The position numbers and the translations under genes are program-made. 64,000 nucleotides of DNA from Acanthosepion pharaonis (Eukaryota; Mollusca; Cephalopoda; Sepiida; Sepiidae). Each line of letters starts with the position of its first letter. Position 1 is the first letter of the stretch. The stretch lies in contig CAHIKZ030000843.1 in the NCBI GenBank assembly GCA_903632075.3, positions 727,001-791,000 of the forward strand. The letters run 5' to 3'. The notes under the pieces were generated by a model. The model did not search any database, was not told the origin of the DNA, and saw nothing but the letters and a program-made list of their open reading frames with translations. This document shows positions 33,838-46,000 of this stretch, piece by piece.

Positions 33838-34110
33838 CTGGGGGGACAAGCGGTAGAATCATATCTTTCACGAGGGTATTTATACGTAAGTGAATTTAAC
33901 GAACCAGACTGAAATTGGAACACGGGTCACCAGTTTTCAATTCCGAGCCGTTATCCGTTACACCACCGGCGCATCCAAGCTTACCGAACCTGTATTCCAA
34001 AGCAGCCACCCAGCTAAGTAAGGACCAGACTCGACATTGCTTTACTTCGGTGATCGTACGAGAACCGGTGTATGAACATGATATGGCCGTATGCCTTTTG
34101 CGTAGAAAAA
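33838..34110 (-). mobile_element. SINE-V copy (tRNA-derived)
   Basis: On the minus strand an A-box-like GGTGTAACGGATAACGG sits at about 33964-33948. A related body at 51420-51545 shares CGTAAGT..TTAA.GAACC and TTACTTCGGTG.TC. A third head of this type lies at 51830-51890. Confidence 0.6.
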
Positions 34111-34155
34111 TAGGGATGAATATGTGTGCGCGCTGGTATATGAGAGTAAATATGA

Positions 34156-34179
34156 TTGTATCTGTGTGTGTGTGTGTGT

Positions 34180-34215
<36 letters not shown>
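34156..34215. repeat. compound (GT)n-(GA)n microsatellite
   Basis: GT then GA dinucleotides; frames across it on both strands are spurious. Confidence 0.95.
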
Positions 34216-34217
<2 letters not shown>

Positions 34218-34261
34218 AAGGAAGCAAGAAAAGCATGCATTTATTCTCATTTTTACTGTTA

Positions 34262-34400
34262 TTTAGTACAAGGCCCAAGAGCCACTCAAGGTAGAGTGCT
34301 ACTGATTTTGCAAGGGATAAGCAAAGGAGAGAACGCGAGAGTATTATGAATATAAGTAAGATATATATCGGTTGACCAAGATTGGAGTTTTCAGGGAAGC
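34262..34400 (-). mobile_element. LINE-B extreme 3' end
   Basis: AAGAGCCACTCAAGGTAGAG and GAATATAAGTAAG match the LINE-B ends at 49140 and 9503. Confidence 0.6.
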
Positions 34401-34554
34401 AGGCAAGAATATGAGCGATCATGGGTCTCCACAGCTTCCTATCCTTTTGTATATCTAAGCAACATTTGTTTTCTTATTAATATTCCCAGTCTCTCTTCTG
34501 CTAATTCACTTCCACAAACTTGTTTGGTAAATTACTTTCTATTTCTATCTATCC

Positions 34555-34690
34555 CTCTTACATTTGCTATGCCTTGTGAGTGTTAAAATCTCCAAGCCCT
34601 TTTTTGCTAACTATATGTCTCAAGCATTTCAGTTTCTTTCCGATTCTAAATACAATTGACTTGCTTTCTTTTGATATACCTCACCTGCCT
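34555..34690 (-). mobile_element. RTE-like LINE fragment
   Basis: Homologous to 62640-62800 and, in inverted sense, to the LGHIMRNEGLENLILT region of the RTE copy at 59740-59800. Confidence 0.6.
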
Positions 34691-34718
34691 GCTGTTTCAA
34701 ATGGCTTACATCGAGTAC

Positions 34719-34941
34719 CGTATTTTCCGGACTATAACCCGCGAGTTTTTTCTCGTGCGGGTTATATAAAGGTGCGGGCTATATATAAATTATGTTTTTG
34801 AAACTTGAGTCGTTGTGGTTAGGGTTAGGGGAACATAGCTTCACAAAAACCGGTCAACAGCGTCGAGCCAAGTATGTCCAGATAGTTGAATTTATAGGAG
34901 TGCGGGTTATATAAAGGTGCGGACTATAGTGGGAAAATACG
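34719..34941. mobile_element. 223-bp MITE-like element
   Basis: Ends are the inverted repeat CGTATTTTCC / GGAAAATACG. GAGTA occurs just outside both ends (34713-34717 and 34943-34947). An internal 29-bp direct repeat (GTGCGGGTTATATAAAGGTG..) lies at 34755-34783 and 34900-34928. Non-coding; superfamily not assigned. Confidence 0.65.
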
Positions 34942-34949
34942 AGAGTAGT

Positions 34950-35454
34950 TTTAAAGTTCCGTACTGGCTTAGGCTCAGGTGTCCCGTTTAAAATTTCTGG
35001 CTATCATTTCTCACTGTTGTTACATTTTTTTTAAGTTATAAAATTAAATATTTTATAAATTGTCTAAACTGTTTTCCATTCCCCACCCATCTCTCATTCC
35101 GTGCTCTTCCGCCACCGACTAAATAACTTTCCTCGTTTTTACTATGATTAATTCGGTATCCGAGGCTTAATCTTAAAAAGAAAAGAAAAACAAATGACTA
35201 TTTAAGAACGAAGACAAAAAAAAACAAAAAAAAAAAAAAAAAAAAAAAAAACACAAGGACAGGTTTAAAAGATTTAGTCTTTGTGACTCCATTTATTTTG
35301 TCTCTTCCGCCGTCTTTATTTTTCGGATTAACTTTTTTTCTTTTTCTTTTCATGTTTTCTGTTATTTAGATACAGAGTGTGCCAAAAATGTAAACAATAT
35401 TTGTTTGTTAAGAGCAACAAATATTCTTACATGACAATTAATTAAAAACTTCTT
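34950..35454. other. unannotated spacer with poly-A
   Basis: A long A-rich run at about 35217-35252; otherwise nothing recognised. Confidence 0.45.
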
Positions 35455-35695
35455 AATTAAGGAGTCACTGTGTAATGGATTGAGAAATAGGAGAGCCGAG
35501 TTCGAGTTCCATTCGGATCCATTACAGTCGCTTTACTAATACTCTTGGGTTAGGTATGAATCCACTTAACCCACCAACAGCTACAGGCAAATAGAAGAAC
35601 AGGGTTCTATAGCCTGGGATGGCAACCGGTCGAGAAGGTGCTTCTGAATTAAAAATACGACCTGGAGAGGATTGGACTGCGTCGGGATATCTTGT
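35455..35695 (+). mobile_element. SINE-C copy
   Basis: tRNA-like head with B box GAGTTCGAGTTCC (35497-35509), then TTCTATAGCCTGGGATGGCA and the AATTAAAAATACGACC tail region, ending at GT/TA repeats. Confidence 0.8.
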
Positions 35696-35801
35696 GTGTG
35701 TGTGTGTGTGTGTGCATATATATATACATATATATATGCATATATATATATATGTATACATACATACACACACACATATATACTTATATATATATATATG
35801 T
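35695..35801. repeat. mixed (GT)n, (AT)n and (AC)n tract
   Basis: Alternating dinucleotide repeats; frames on both strands are spurious. Confidence 0.9.
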
Positions 35802-36120
35802 ATAAAAAATACGATAATAAACAAATTAACCAATAACGAATGCAAGCATAAATGTAGCGTTTAACGTAATAATAACAAGCAACAATACTATAACAATAAA
35901 GCAACAATGAAATAATCAATACTAAATAAAAAGAGTTAAAAAAACAACACTATAAATAGCCCCAAAACTGCTTCCCGATCTACAGTTATGTCCACTCAAT
36001 ATTGGTTATAATAATTCGAAATATAGCCGCCTAACAAAAATAACGGCGAGAACAATACAATAGACTACACACCGATATTGAGCACATTAACCCACCCATA
36101 AATATAGCACACCCTAAAAC

Positions 36121-36122
<2 letters not shown>
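35802..36122. other. unannotated AT-rich spacer
   Basis: Nothing recognised. Confidence 0.45.

Positions 36123-36207
<85 letters not shown>
36123..36207. repeat. compound (AC)n-(AT)n microsatellite
   Basis: AC repeats followed by AT repeats. Confidence 0.97.
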
Positions 36208-36210
<3 letters not shown>

Positions 36211-36649
36211 TTAAATATTGCTTTAGATATGCTCAATATCAAAGATAGAGCGTATGTAAATATAAATGCATACTGAAGTCAACACCATGCGTCTACGGTC
36301 TGTTTCATGCTTCAACGCAATCTTCAGACCATAGAATAATTTGAAACATACGAATATTTAGAAAAATAACCGCTGCTGTACACCCAATAACCGTCAGGAT
36401 ATTATAATAGAGATTACCACTCTTAATGCACCATTGATCAGCGTATATAAATAGTCGAGCAAACGCACAACACAAGGCTTTTTTATTGCCTTCAAGCTTG
36501 TTGATTTCAGAGACCTTAAAAGAGGGTTATATAAAGAGTGTATTGTCTCTTGTCCTAAGCGCTTTCAACCACTTCTTTACGCATTTTCAATGTTTTTTTT
36601 TGTTTTTGTTTTTTTTGTTAAATATTGTTAATTTCTTTCATTGTTGTCT
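36208..36649. other. unannotated spacer
   Basis: Nothing recognised. Confidence 0.4.
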
Positions 36650-36984
36650 GTAAAGATGCAGTTGCGTGATGCCGATTAAATTGTAGTGGTGTTAACTCCA
36701 AGCCTTGCGAAAGGAACGTTCCTAGAATATGTGTTTATGAGATTCTGGGTGACAGATGTTTTATGTAGAGCGCTTAGAATGTTATGCGATTTATGAAGGG
36801 CGATCGTGTTAGGAAACATAAATTTACTTATGGGTTATTCTAGATTGTGGATATAGACATATTATGGTACTTTGATCAGATTAGTGACACGTGAAGCGTC
36901 TGTGCAAGAAGTGGCGTAAGAAATATATTGAGTCATGACAGTTAAATGTTGGTCATCACAAGCCTAGATTTAAAATGGCTACTT
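36650..36984 (+). repeat. interspersed repeat R330, copy 1
   Basis: Recurs inverted at 40442-40705. Shared blocks are AAAGGAACGTTCCTAGAATATG, GATTCTGGGTGACAG and TTAAATGTTGGTCATCACAAG. Both copies end with GATTTAAAA next to (TA)n. No coding frame. Confidence 0.75.
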
Positions 36985-36988
36985 ATAT

Positions 36989-37056
<68 letters not shown>
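36985..37056. repeat. (TA)n microsatellite
   Basis: TA dinucleotides with one A interruption. Confidence 0.97.
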
Positions 37057-37059
<3 letters not shown>

Positions 37060-37512
37060 AAAAAATATACGGAAAAAACAAAAAATCCTAATATGCAATT
37101 ATGCTGTTTTAATGTTAATATAATGTCAACGTCGGACGTTTCGGTCTAGTAGACCATCTTCAGGACATATTCATAAAACATAATTAACATTAGACTATAT
37201 TTAATTCAACATGAAAAGACGATGGACAACAGACAACTGAAATTTTTCAAGATCAGCGTTCCGTTTCAATATGATCACGTTGGCGTCACATGGGCGATGT
37301 TGTGAAAACGTGTTCCTAAAATATAGTATTTTGAATGAAAAATGAAAAGAATTTTATTTTAATCTAAACCTTAAATGTGCGTTTGTCGAGCATTAATCTT
37401 GCTAGAAAAGGGGAAATATTAAAGAAGCCAGATCTAGTATTCACCGTGCGTGAGATAGATATTGCATATTAGGACATTTTTTTTTTGTTTTTTTTCCGTA
37501 TATTTTTCTTCA
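37057..37512 (-). mobile_element. hammerhead-bearing element with terminal inverted repeats
   Basis: Left arm 37057-37099 and right arm 37461-37512 are inverted repeats (shared TCCTAATATGCAAT and CCGTATATTTTTC). The element is flanked on both sides by (TA)n tracts (36985-37056 and 37531-37577). A complete hammerhead fold lies on the minus strand inside the left end. No coding frame is seen. The size (456 bp), ribozyme and lack of protein suggest a non-autonomous element using another element's machinery. Confidence 0.7.
37105..37195 (-). ncRNA. hammerhead ribozyme (type I-like)
   Basis: Minus-strand order: extended stem I, then CUGAAGA (37163 to 37157; consensus CUGANGA). Stem II is GGUCU/AGACC with a 3-nt loop (37156-37143), followed by GAAA (37142-37139). 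Stem III is CGU-CCG-ACG (37138-37130), then U16.1 (37129) and H17 = U (37128), so cleavage is predicted between 37128 and 37127. Stem I forms 5 bp (37123-37127 with 37164-37168) and, beyond an internal loop, another 8 bp (37110-37117 with 37185-37192). All invariant core bases are present. The GUU site is allowed but usually slower than GUC. In mobile elements such ribozymes process RNA ends; activity here is inferred, not shown. Confidence 0.75.
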
Positions 37513-37528
37513 TAATGTCGGATCTATA

Positions 37529-37530
<2 letters not shown>

Positions 37531-37577
<47 letters not shown>
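37531..37577. repeat. (TA)n microsatellite
   Basis: Pure TA dinucleotides. Confidence 0.97.
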
Positions 37578-37579
<2 letters not shown>

Positions 37580-37776
37580 TTTACAATCCTGCATATACAT
37601 ATTGATCAATGGATTAAAGCTAGATAGTTACTGAATACTAAGGCTTGACTGCCATAGGTCTTCTAGAATAGTAATTTTTGTTCTTGGTAATGCTACATAG
37701 GCACACATCGTGGAAACAACCATTTGTCGTATCCTATGACAGGTGGTGATATGTAAATGTCCGGCCTTGCAGTTCA

Positions 37777-37778
<2 letters not shown>
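37578..37778. other. module between two (TA)n tracts
   Basis: About 200 bp between two (TA)n tracts; family not recognised. The ending CCTTGCAGTTCAAGATATAT resembles a SINE 3' end. Confidence 0.35.

Positions 37779-37834
<56 letters not shown>
37779..37834. repeat. (TA)n microsatellite
   Basis: Pure TA dinucleotides. Confidence 0.97.
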
Positions 37835-37837
<3 letters not shown>

Positions 37838-38339
37838 AGAAGCAAAAATAAAATAAAAACGGCAAATATTTAAACTATACAATACTTAAGGAATAGCGTT
37901 AAACTTAAGAACATTAAGATTACCTCCTCGGTTCATTTAAAAGATAGTTTGCGCAGCGGATTGGTCGTTACAAACATCCAATCGGATGTGCGGAATGCGT
38001 GGTCTTTCTTCGTCTAATGCTTTAAAAATTCCAGAGTAGCTGTTAGTGTTTGGTTGTGAGGGGGAATCAGGGATTGATTTCCTCTGATTGGGTAGATTTG
38101 GTGATGGGGAGTATGATGTTGAAAGACCCGAAACTCCCCGATGAACCAAGTCAAAACATCACTGACGACGCCTTAAAACGTATTTTTGAATGAATTATAT
38201 ATATATATATATATATATATTTATAATTATCAGGCGTTTTTTCCAGGCAAGGTATTTATTTATAAAAATTGCTGTTTTGTTTACTTTTTTTAATAAAAAT
38301 ATTTTATTTTCACATTATAGAAATGCGTTTCGATAAACA
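37835..38339. other. unannotated spacer
   Basis: Contains a short (TA)n tract (38196-38220). No gene. Confidence 0.4.
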
Positions 38340-39065
38340 TATTCATATTCGTTATATTACGCTTTACCACTTCAAAAAATGGTGGAAAGCAGCGCGAACT
38401 CAATAAACTTTTTGGCGAAGGAACAATTAGCGAAAGTCGATGCAGAGAATGGTTTGCCCATTTGAAATCTGGCGACACTAGCTTGGAAGATAAACCAGGA
38501 AGAGGTCAATCCATCGGATTTCGACGACCAGTGCACCTTTGGCTGCCTTGGAAGAGAACGAAAGCTTGCCAACTCGAATGTTGGCCGAAGACTTCAATGT
38601 GGACCATTCAACCATCGTTCGTCATCTCAAAAAGCCCGGAAAAGTATGAAAATTGGCTGGATGGATTCTTCACGATGTCTCCGACAACAATAAAGCCTAA
38701 CGCGTCTGAATTTACACCATAAATTTTCTGCAATGAAACGAGCAAGCACCATTTCTGAAGAATCTTGTCACTTGAGATGAATTATGACTTCTCTTGAGAA
38801 ACGTCAAAAGAAAGAATGTCAGCGTTTCGCCAAGAGTTACACTAAAAGGAATACCGAAAAACGTGCACTGTATGAAGACAATGTGGTATGTTTTGTGGGA
38901 CAGAAGCGTAATTGGCAGGTGAACTAAGTTTATCCTGATTTAGATAACTTGGTGGCAGATGTCAAAGCACAGATTGCCTCCAAGACTTCTTTGAATCAGG
39001 CGTCTTCCAAGCAAATGGGAAGCAGTTACTGAAGTAGATGGTGTCTACGCTTCGGAATAATCATT
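38340..39065 (+). mobile_element. Mos1-like mariner transposase fossil
   Basis: Readable in shifting frames: YHFKKWWKAARTQ, then NKLFGEGTISESRCREWFAH and LKSGDTSLEDKPGRG (the N-terminal helix-turn-helix domain of mariner transposases). A DFNVDHSTIVRHLKK-like block, a KLAGWILHDVSDNNKA-like linker, a FLKNLVT-DE-like piece at the first catalytic aspartate, and FRQ..LAKGIPKN-like and MWCVLWDRS-like blocks follow. The second catalytic region is missing: sequence jumps to a C-terminal DNLVADVKAQIASK-like piece at about 38945. The usual length is about 345 residues, so the copy is deleted and frameshifted, hence dead. Terminal inverted repeats were not found. Confidence 0.85.
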
Positions 39066-40109
<1,044 letters not shown>

Positions 40110-40335
40110 GTGTGTGGGGGGAGAGAAAGAGATGCTTCTTAAGAAATATAGAGGACAAAAAGAAACATATATTACCTTTTTATCGACAGTTTATAACCTG
40201 TTAGCGATGAAATTTCTCATCAACTACATTTTAGAAAAATAAAGTTTATATATCTATTTATTTAACATTTTATTTTCTTTTATCAGCCTGAATATTCCAA
40301 ATAATCGAAAAATAAACAAATTCATAGAAGAGTAT

Positions 40336-40705
<370 letters not shown>

Positions 40706-40818
40706 GTTGTTTAGAAAGCTTTGTCTTGCTAGAACAATTACGACTGAGTAGTGAGTTCAATCCTCACTGGATGCCCCATACTTTCGGCCTTGTGCCACAT
40801 CTAACATACGCTTGAAAA

Positions 40819-40822
<4 letters not shown>
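40706..40822 (+). mobile_element. tRNA-derived SINE fragment
   Basis: B box GAGTTCAATCCTC (40751-40763), then the tail TTTCGGCCTTGTGCCACA shared with 31.35 kb; ends at (TA)n. Confidence 0.6.
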
Positions 40823-40856
<34 letters not shown>

Positions 40857-41170
40857 TATAGAGAGAGAGAGAAAAGTGGGGAAAAAAGAGAAAATAGGAT
40901 ATATATATATATATAGAGAGAGAGAGGTGGGTCAGAGAGAAAGAGAAAAGAAAGTGGGTGGAAAAAGTAAAATTAACGTTTAAAGTTATTATATATATAT
41001 ACATAGCGAGAGAGAGAGAGAGAGAAATTGGGAGAGAGAGAGGGAGAAAAGGAAAAAGAAAGAGGGTGGAAATAAGTAAAAGTAACGTTGAAAGTTATAT
41101 ATAGATAGAGAGAAGGAAAGAGAGAGAGAGAGAGAGAGAGAGAAAGAAAAAAGTAAGAAGGTAGAAATAT
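40823..41170. repeat. 114-bp purine-rich tandem repeat with (TA)n and (GA)n
   Basis: About three units. Each has a (GA)n run, a GGTGGAAATAAGTAAAAGTA-like core (near 40958 and 41070) and a TTGAAAGTTATATATA-like end. Minus frames rich in S, L and F are spurious. Confidence 0.8.
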
Positions 41171-41599
41171 GTATCACCTCTGCTTTTCTTATCTTTCAAA
41201 TGGTGTTTAGTCCATTATCTGAAGATCGCCTTATGCATGAAGCATACTGCCGCCACTTAGTGATGATTCAACAGTCCACTGTATATAGCTATGAATAATA
41301 TTAAGTGCACCTCCCTAAACATAACACATCACATCCCATATATTCTTATGTATACACACGGGGCGCTTCCATATTTTGACTGAGCTTTTTTTTTTACCTT
41401 CGTCTCGCACTATAACCCTTGGAAAAGGCATGACATCACATCGCTTTCCTATTACCGCATTTGGGATGATGTTCGATATGAATGAATCAACTCTTGCTCT
41501 TGCGGAGAACGCTGCTCTCCTGATTATCGACAAGGCAATTACAAAGACGAAATACTGTTAAATCTTTGATCGAATTTCTAATTGGCCCTTCTTGCAAAT
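41171..41599. other. unannotated spacer
   Basis: Two small overlapping frames (41315-41533 minus, 41376-41561 plus). The plus one is open over an otherwise non-repetitive stretch but has no recognised domain. Confidence 0.35.
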
Positions 41600-42034
41600 T
41601 ATACTATCTTTTTTTAATTGATATTTTAGCAAATGTCTTCATTTTTTTTTTCTCTCTCTCTTTTTCATTGTTCAATATTTTAGGAGCTCTTAAAATCTTC
41701 CTTTCTTTCTTCCATTTTTTTTTCCCAATTTTCTTTCCTTCTTATTTTTCTTTTGTTTTCTTCTCTTCTTTACTGTTTTTCGTTTTCCTTTTATCATTGC
41801 ATTATTTGCGTTTTTGAAGTTTTCCTTCAATATCATTCAACATCATCCTTTAAATTGTCTTTCTTGTTTTCCTCTCTTATCTTCTTTACCATTTTTAATT
41901 CGTCTTTTTTTTCTTTCTTCATTTATATCACACTTTTTTTTTACTTTCTTCTTTTTTCATTTCTTTAGTTCTGTCTTCTATTCTTCATTTCCTTTCATTC
42001 ATTCTTTTCTTTTATTGTTTTTGTTTTTCATTTC

Positions 42035-42081
<47 letters not shown>

Positions 42082-42157
42082 GTTTATCATGACATTATTT
42101 GTGTCTGACTTTATGCTGCAATACCATTCCCAATCATTTGTTCATTGTTCTTTCTTA

Positions 42158-42190
<33 letters not shown>

Positions 42191-42218
42191 GTTTTTCTTT
42201 CTTTTTTCTTTCGTAGGT

Positions 42219-42261
<43 letters not shown>

Positions 42262-42329
42262 GTTTATAATGACATTATTTTTTGCCTGACTTTATGCTGC
42301 AATACCATTCCCAATCATTTGTTCATTGT

Positions 42330-42375
<46 letters not shown>

Positions 42376-42403
42376 GTTTTTCTTTCTTTTTTCTTTCGTA
42401 GGT

Positions 42404-42434
<31 letters not shown>

Positions 42435-42503
42435 GTTTATCATGATATTATTTGTGTCTTTGACTTTATGCTGCAATACCATTCCCAATCATTTGTTCAT
42501 CAT

Positions 42504-42538
<35 letters not shown>

Positions 42539-42900
42539 CTCTTTCTTCCGTTTTTCTTTCTTTTTTCTTTCTTTCTTTCTTTCTTTATTTTTCTTTCTTT
42601 CTTTCTTTTTCTTTCTTTCTTTTGTTTTTCTTTCTAACTTATTTTCTTTTGTACTTACATTCTTTTCATTCTTTTTGTTCAACCGCTCCATTCTTTGGTT
42701 TTCTTTTTCTTTCTGTCTTTCTTTTTTGTTATGTTTTTCATTTCCTGACCTTTTAAAACTTAAGTTATTTGCCTTTTTGCATTTTAGCATTTGTCCTTCA
42801 CTATCATTCACTGCCGGTTTCTCTCCTTTTCTTTCTTTCTTTCTTTCTTTCTTTCTGTTGTTTTCATTTTTCTTTATTTAATCAATTACTCATTTCCATT
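41600..42900. repeat. polypyrimidine block with about 175-bp tandem units
   Basis: Long (CTTT)n tracts on the plus strand with an embedded non-simple segment (TGTTTATCATGACATTATTT ... CAATCATTTGTTCATTGTTC) recurring at 42081, 42261 and 42434. A diverged related segment lies near 41800 and 42770. All long S/F/L-rich frames are translations of the tract. Confidence 0.9.
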
Positions 42901-43473
42901 CTTTTTATCGTTATTTTTTTTGTTATACTCTCGTTCATTTTCTTTCTTTTCATAATACAGCTGAATTGTCAGTCAATCAGCGTGCACCTGGAGATTTACC
43001 GACAGATGTTGCTCACAAGGCGGAAAATGCACATAGAAAAAGTAAAGTAATAATCCTTATAAATGGATGAAGACTCCTTGAGAATTTAAAATCTCCGGAT
43101 TAGTTCCCATGAAAAATGAGCAACGCATGCAAGGTCATGATTTGTTCCTGAGGATTTACTTTGTTCATATACAACGATTTAGTCTTCAGAGATACAGAAA
43201 TATTTAGACTTAAATGCGCACATTAAAATCACTTTTTCTTCTTCATATATGCTTATATATGTGTGCAAGGATTTTAATAATTTTAGCGAAATGCTTCATC
43301 ATGAGCCAAATGTACTTAAGTATTAATAATTAAACAATATAGGAGCTAAAACAGATTATAAATTATTAAAGCGTGTTTCATCATTTTCCAGTTTGTCCAA
43401 GCCATCAGTAAATGTGTTAACACTGTTTTTTTGCTGCTCATATATGGATATTGACTGCTTTCTAGCTAACATT

Positions 43474-43474
<1 letters not shown>
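42901..43474. other. unannotated spacer
   Basis: Nothing recognised. Confidence 0.45.
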
Positions 43475-43517
<43 letters not shown>

Positions 43518-44050
43518 TTCTTTGATTTCTGGTGTTTACACATTTCTTTCCGGGTCCCGCCCAGGGACCTAAGGTTAGAAATGGCATCATGACACTTTCC
43601 ACTGACAAAAAAAATAAAAAAATTACGTAGATAAAGCCCTTCGTAAAGTGTGGGCTGTACTTGTCAGAACAATTTTTTGTATCGCCTTGAGGCATGGACT
43701 TCCAGGAATTCCTTCAATTATTCTACTGCAATCTTTTCCAACCAGTCCTAGGTCTCCAACTACAACAGGGATTGTTGATGTTCCCATGTGCCACATTTTT
43801 GAGATTTCTATTTTAAGTTCCTTGTATTTTGACAGCTTTTTGAATATCTTCAAAGATACATTGCAGTCAGCAGGGACTGCAATATCAATAACAAGGCACC
43901 GTTTTTGTTTGTGGTGTTGATTATTATTTGTGTATGTGTTTATTTCCTGCTTTGTATTCTGTAGAGCCGGTTCCAAACTATGTTCATTGGGTCCTATAAG
44001 AGAATTGTCATTTAATTTATGGCATTTTTCTTAGTATATAGGATATACTT
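43475..44050 (-). mobile_element. LINE-R fragment 1, endonuclease end with (AAT)n tail
   Basis: Minus strand: KQKRCLVIDIAVPADCNVSLKI, then KISKMWHMGTSTIPVVVGDLG-like and GLVGKDCSRIIEGIPG. This is the C-terminal restriction-like endonuclease region of R2/NeSL-type LINEs (the LVID acidic motif). The element ends leftwards at an (ATT)n tract (43475-43517), its (AAT)n tail in sense. The first PD motif is missing. Confidence 0.8.
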
Positions 44051-44513
44051 TGTTGGACGATTTCCTGGGCAACCTCTATATTGATGTTACCTACGACAAG
44101 TTAATAAAATTATCCATTCCTTTTCTCACGAACCCCACATCGCCGATTACTACTGATACAGTTTCATCCATTCCCCACTTCATGTTAATCTCGAACTCCA
44201 GGTCCTTGAATTTGAACAGGTTTTCTAAACTTATTGATATTATTATTATTATTGGTGCATTTTATGTTTCTTGTTTTGTATTCCATAGAGCCAGGGTCAA
44301 AATAGGGTTCTTAAGTCTCATAGGTGAATTGTCATTTGATTGATAGCACTTCTCTTAGTATATGGGGTGTTCCAAGTAGGGCGATCTTCTGAACAACTTG
44401 ATATTATTTGGGACCCTGTTAGTAAAATTGTCCATATCTTTTCACGAGGTCCAGAGCTCTGATTATTATTAGCAGAGTCTCAGTTTCTATTCTTTTTATT
44501 ATTATTGTTGTTG

Positions 44514-44545
<32 letters not shown>
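44051..44545 (-). mobile_element. LINE-R fragment 2
   Basis: A diverged endonuclease C-terminus: FSKLTKFKDLEFEINMKWGM and a VSVVIGDVGFVRKG-like piece. It is followed by sequence parallel to 43940-44040, so the locus looks partly duplicated in tandem. Bounded on the right by a (TTG/TTA)n tract (44492-44545). Confidence 0.65.
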
Positions 44546-45510
44546 TCTTTGGATTTCTACTTGTATACACATTCTCTTTGGATTTCTGTTGTATACACAT
44601 TTGCTTCAGGGTCCCAACCAGAGACCGAAGATCAGAAATGGCTTCATGATATTTTTCCACTGAAAAAAGAACCTAAGATCAGAAGCATTTTACATTGATA
44701 AAGCTCTTCCAGGAATCCCTTCAATTAGTCTACTGCAATCTTTTCCAACCAATCCTAGGGATCCAACTACAACAGGGATTGTTGATGTTCCCATATGCCA
44801 CATTTTTGAGATTTCTATTTCAAGGTCCTTTTATTTTGACAGCTTTTTGAATATCTTCAAAGATAAATTGGAGTCTACAGAGACTGTCATATCAATAAGG
44901 AGGCACCGTTTTTGTTTGCGGTCTTTAATGACAATATCTGGGCGGTTGGCCTTGATTGTTCTGTCAGTGTTTATTGTGTAGTCCCATAGAATTGTAACAG
45001 GTCCTATCTCCGTAACCGGGTCTGGGTGGTGTTCATACCAGTTTCTTTCAGTTTCTTTCCTGTAGATGTTGCAGATTTTCCAGTGCCGATATTGGCCCAC
45101 TCTGTCATGTCGGGTTTTATATTCAGTGGGTGCCAGGACCGTGCAACCTGATACAAGATGATCAATCGTTTCTGGATATTTATCACAGAATCTGCATTTT
45201 GGGCTGACACAATATTTTAGTATATGTGCTTTATAATTCCTAGTTAGCAAGCATTGGTCCTGTGCAGCAAGGATAAAACCTTCTTTTTCAGCTTTCAACC
45301 CTGTATTACGTAGCCACTGGTGGGTACGGTTTTTGTGTACGTCAGCTTGTTTAGTACGAGCAGAGTATTGGCCATGAAGCGGTTTATCTTGCCATTGGTT
45401 CTGTATCTGGTCGGTTGCATTTGTCGTTGCTGTCTTTTTACGTATTTTGCAGTTTCAGCTGGTGCATTGTGCTGTACTTGCATCTCTACGCCCATTTGAA
45501 ACGCCGCTTT
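44546..45510 (-). mobile_element. LINE-R fragment 3, zinc-knuckle and endonuclease domain
   Basis: The best LINE-R copy; one frame of 155 codons is open (44831-45298). Reading the minus strand: a basic leader upstream (45295-45495 has a related frame), EGFILAAQDQCLLTRNYK and a C-x2-C..H-x4-C zinc knuckle (CRFCDKYPETIDHLVSGC). Then come a TERNWYEHHP linker, the endonuclease core with RPDIVIKDRKQKRCLLID (PD..D-type motif), and KISKMWHMGTSTIPVVVGSLG-like sequence in another frame to about 44700. The RT itself is absent. In this family the endonuclease nicks the target and the knuckle helps bind nucleic acid. 5' truncated, hence inactive. Confidence 0.85.
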
Positions 45511-45536
45511 TAATTTGTTGGCTTCTTTTATTATTA

Positions 45537-45626
45537 TTCCTCCTTTGATTTCTGATGTACAGATTTCTTTCCGAATCCAACCGACAGACTAAGGTTAGAA
45601 ATGGCATCATGACATTTTCCACTGAC

Positions 45627-45688
<62 letters not shown>

Positions 45689-46000
45689 CATAGATAAAGC
45701 ACCTCGTAAGTTGTTTGCTGTACTCGCGAGAACAATTTTTGTATTCCTTCAAGGCATGGGCTTCAATTAGTCTACTGGAATCTTTTCCAACTAATCCGAG
45801 AACTCCAACTACAATAGGAATTTTTGATGTTCCCATGTGCCACATTTTTGAGATTTCGAATTTGATAGCTTTTTGAAGATATTCAAGATACATTGCAGTG
45901 TACAGGGACTGCAATATATTAATAAGGAGACACTTTTTTGTTTGCGGTTTCTAATAACAAGGTCGGGCGGTTAGTTTTGGTTGTTCTGTCTGTGTGTATT
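45537..46000 (-). mobile_element. LINE-R fragment 4 with internal (TA)n
   Basis: Another endonuclease C-terminus (ISKMWHMGTSKIPIVVGVLG, GLVGKDSSRLIEA). Its 3' untranslated part is split by a (TA)n tract (45628-45686), and it ends left at ATTATTATT. Confidence 0.8.

Noticed and set aside
33896..34422. Frames of 78-144 codons on both strands
   Set aside because: They cross a SINE and a (GT)n-(GA)n microsatellite.
42319..42756. 145-codon F/L/S-rich frame, possible membrane protein
   Set aside because: Translation of (CTTT)n tracts; the other frames of the tract are equally open.
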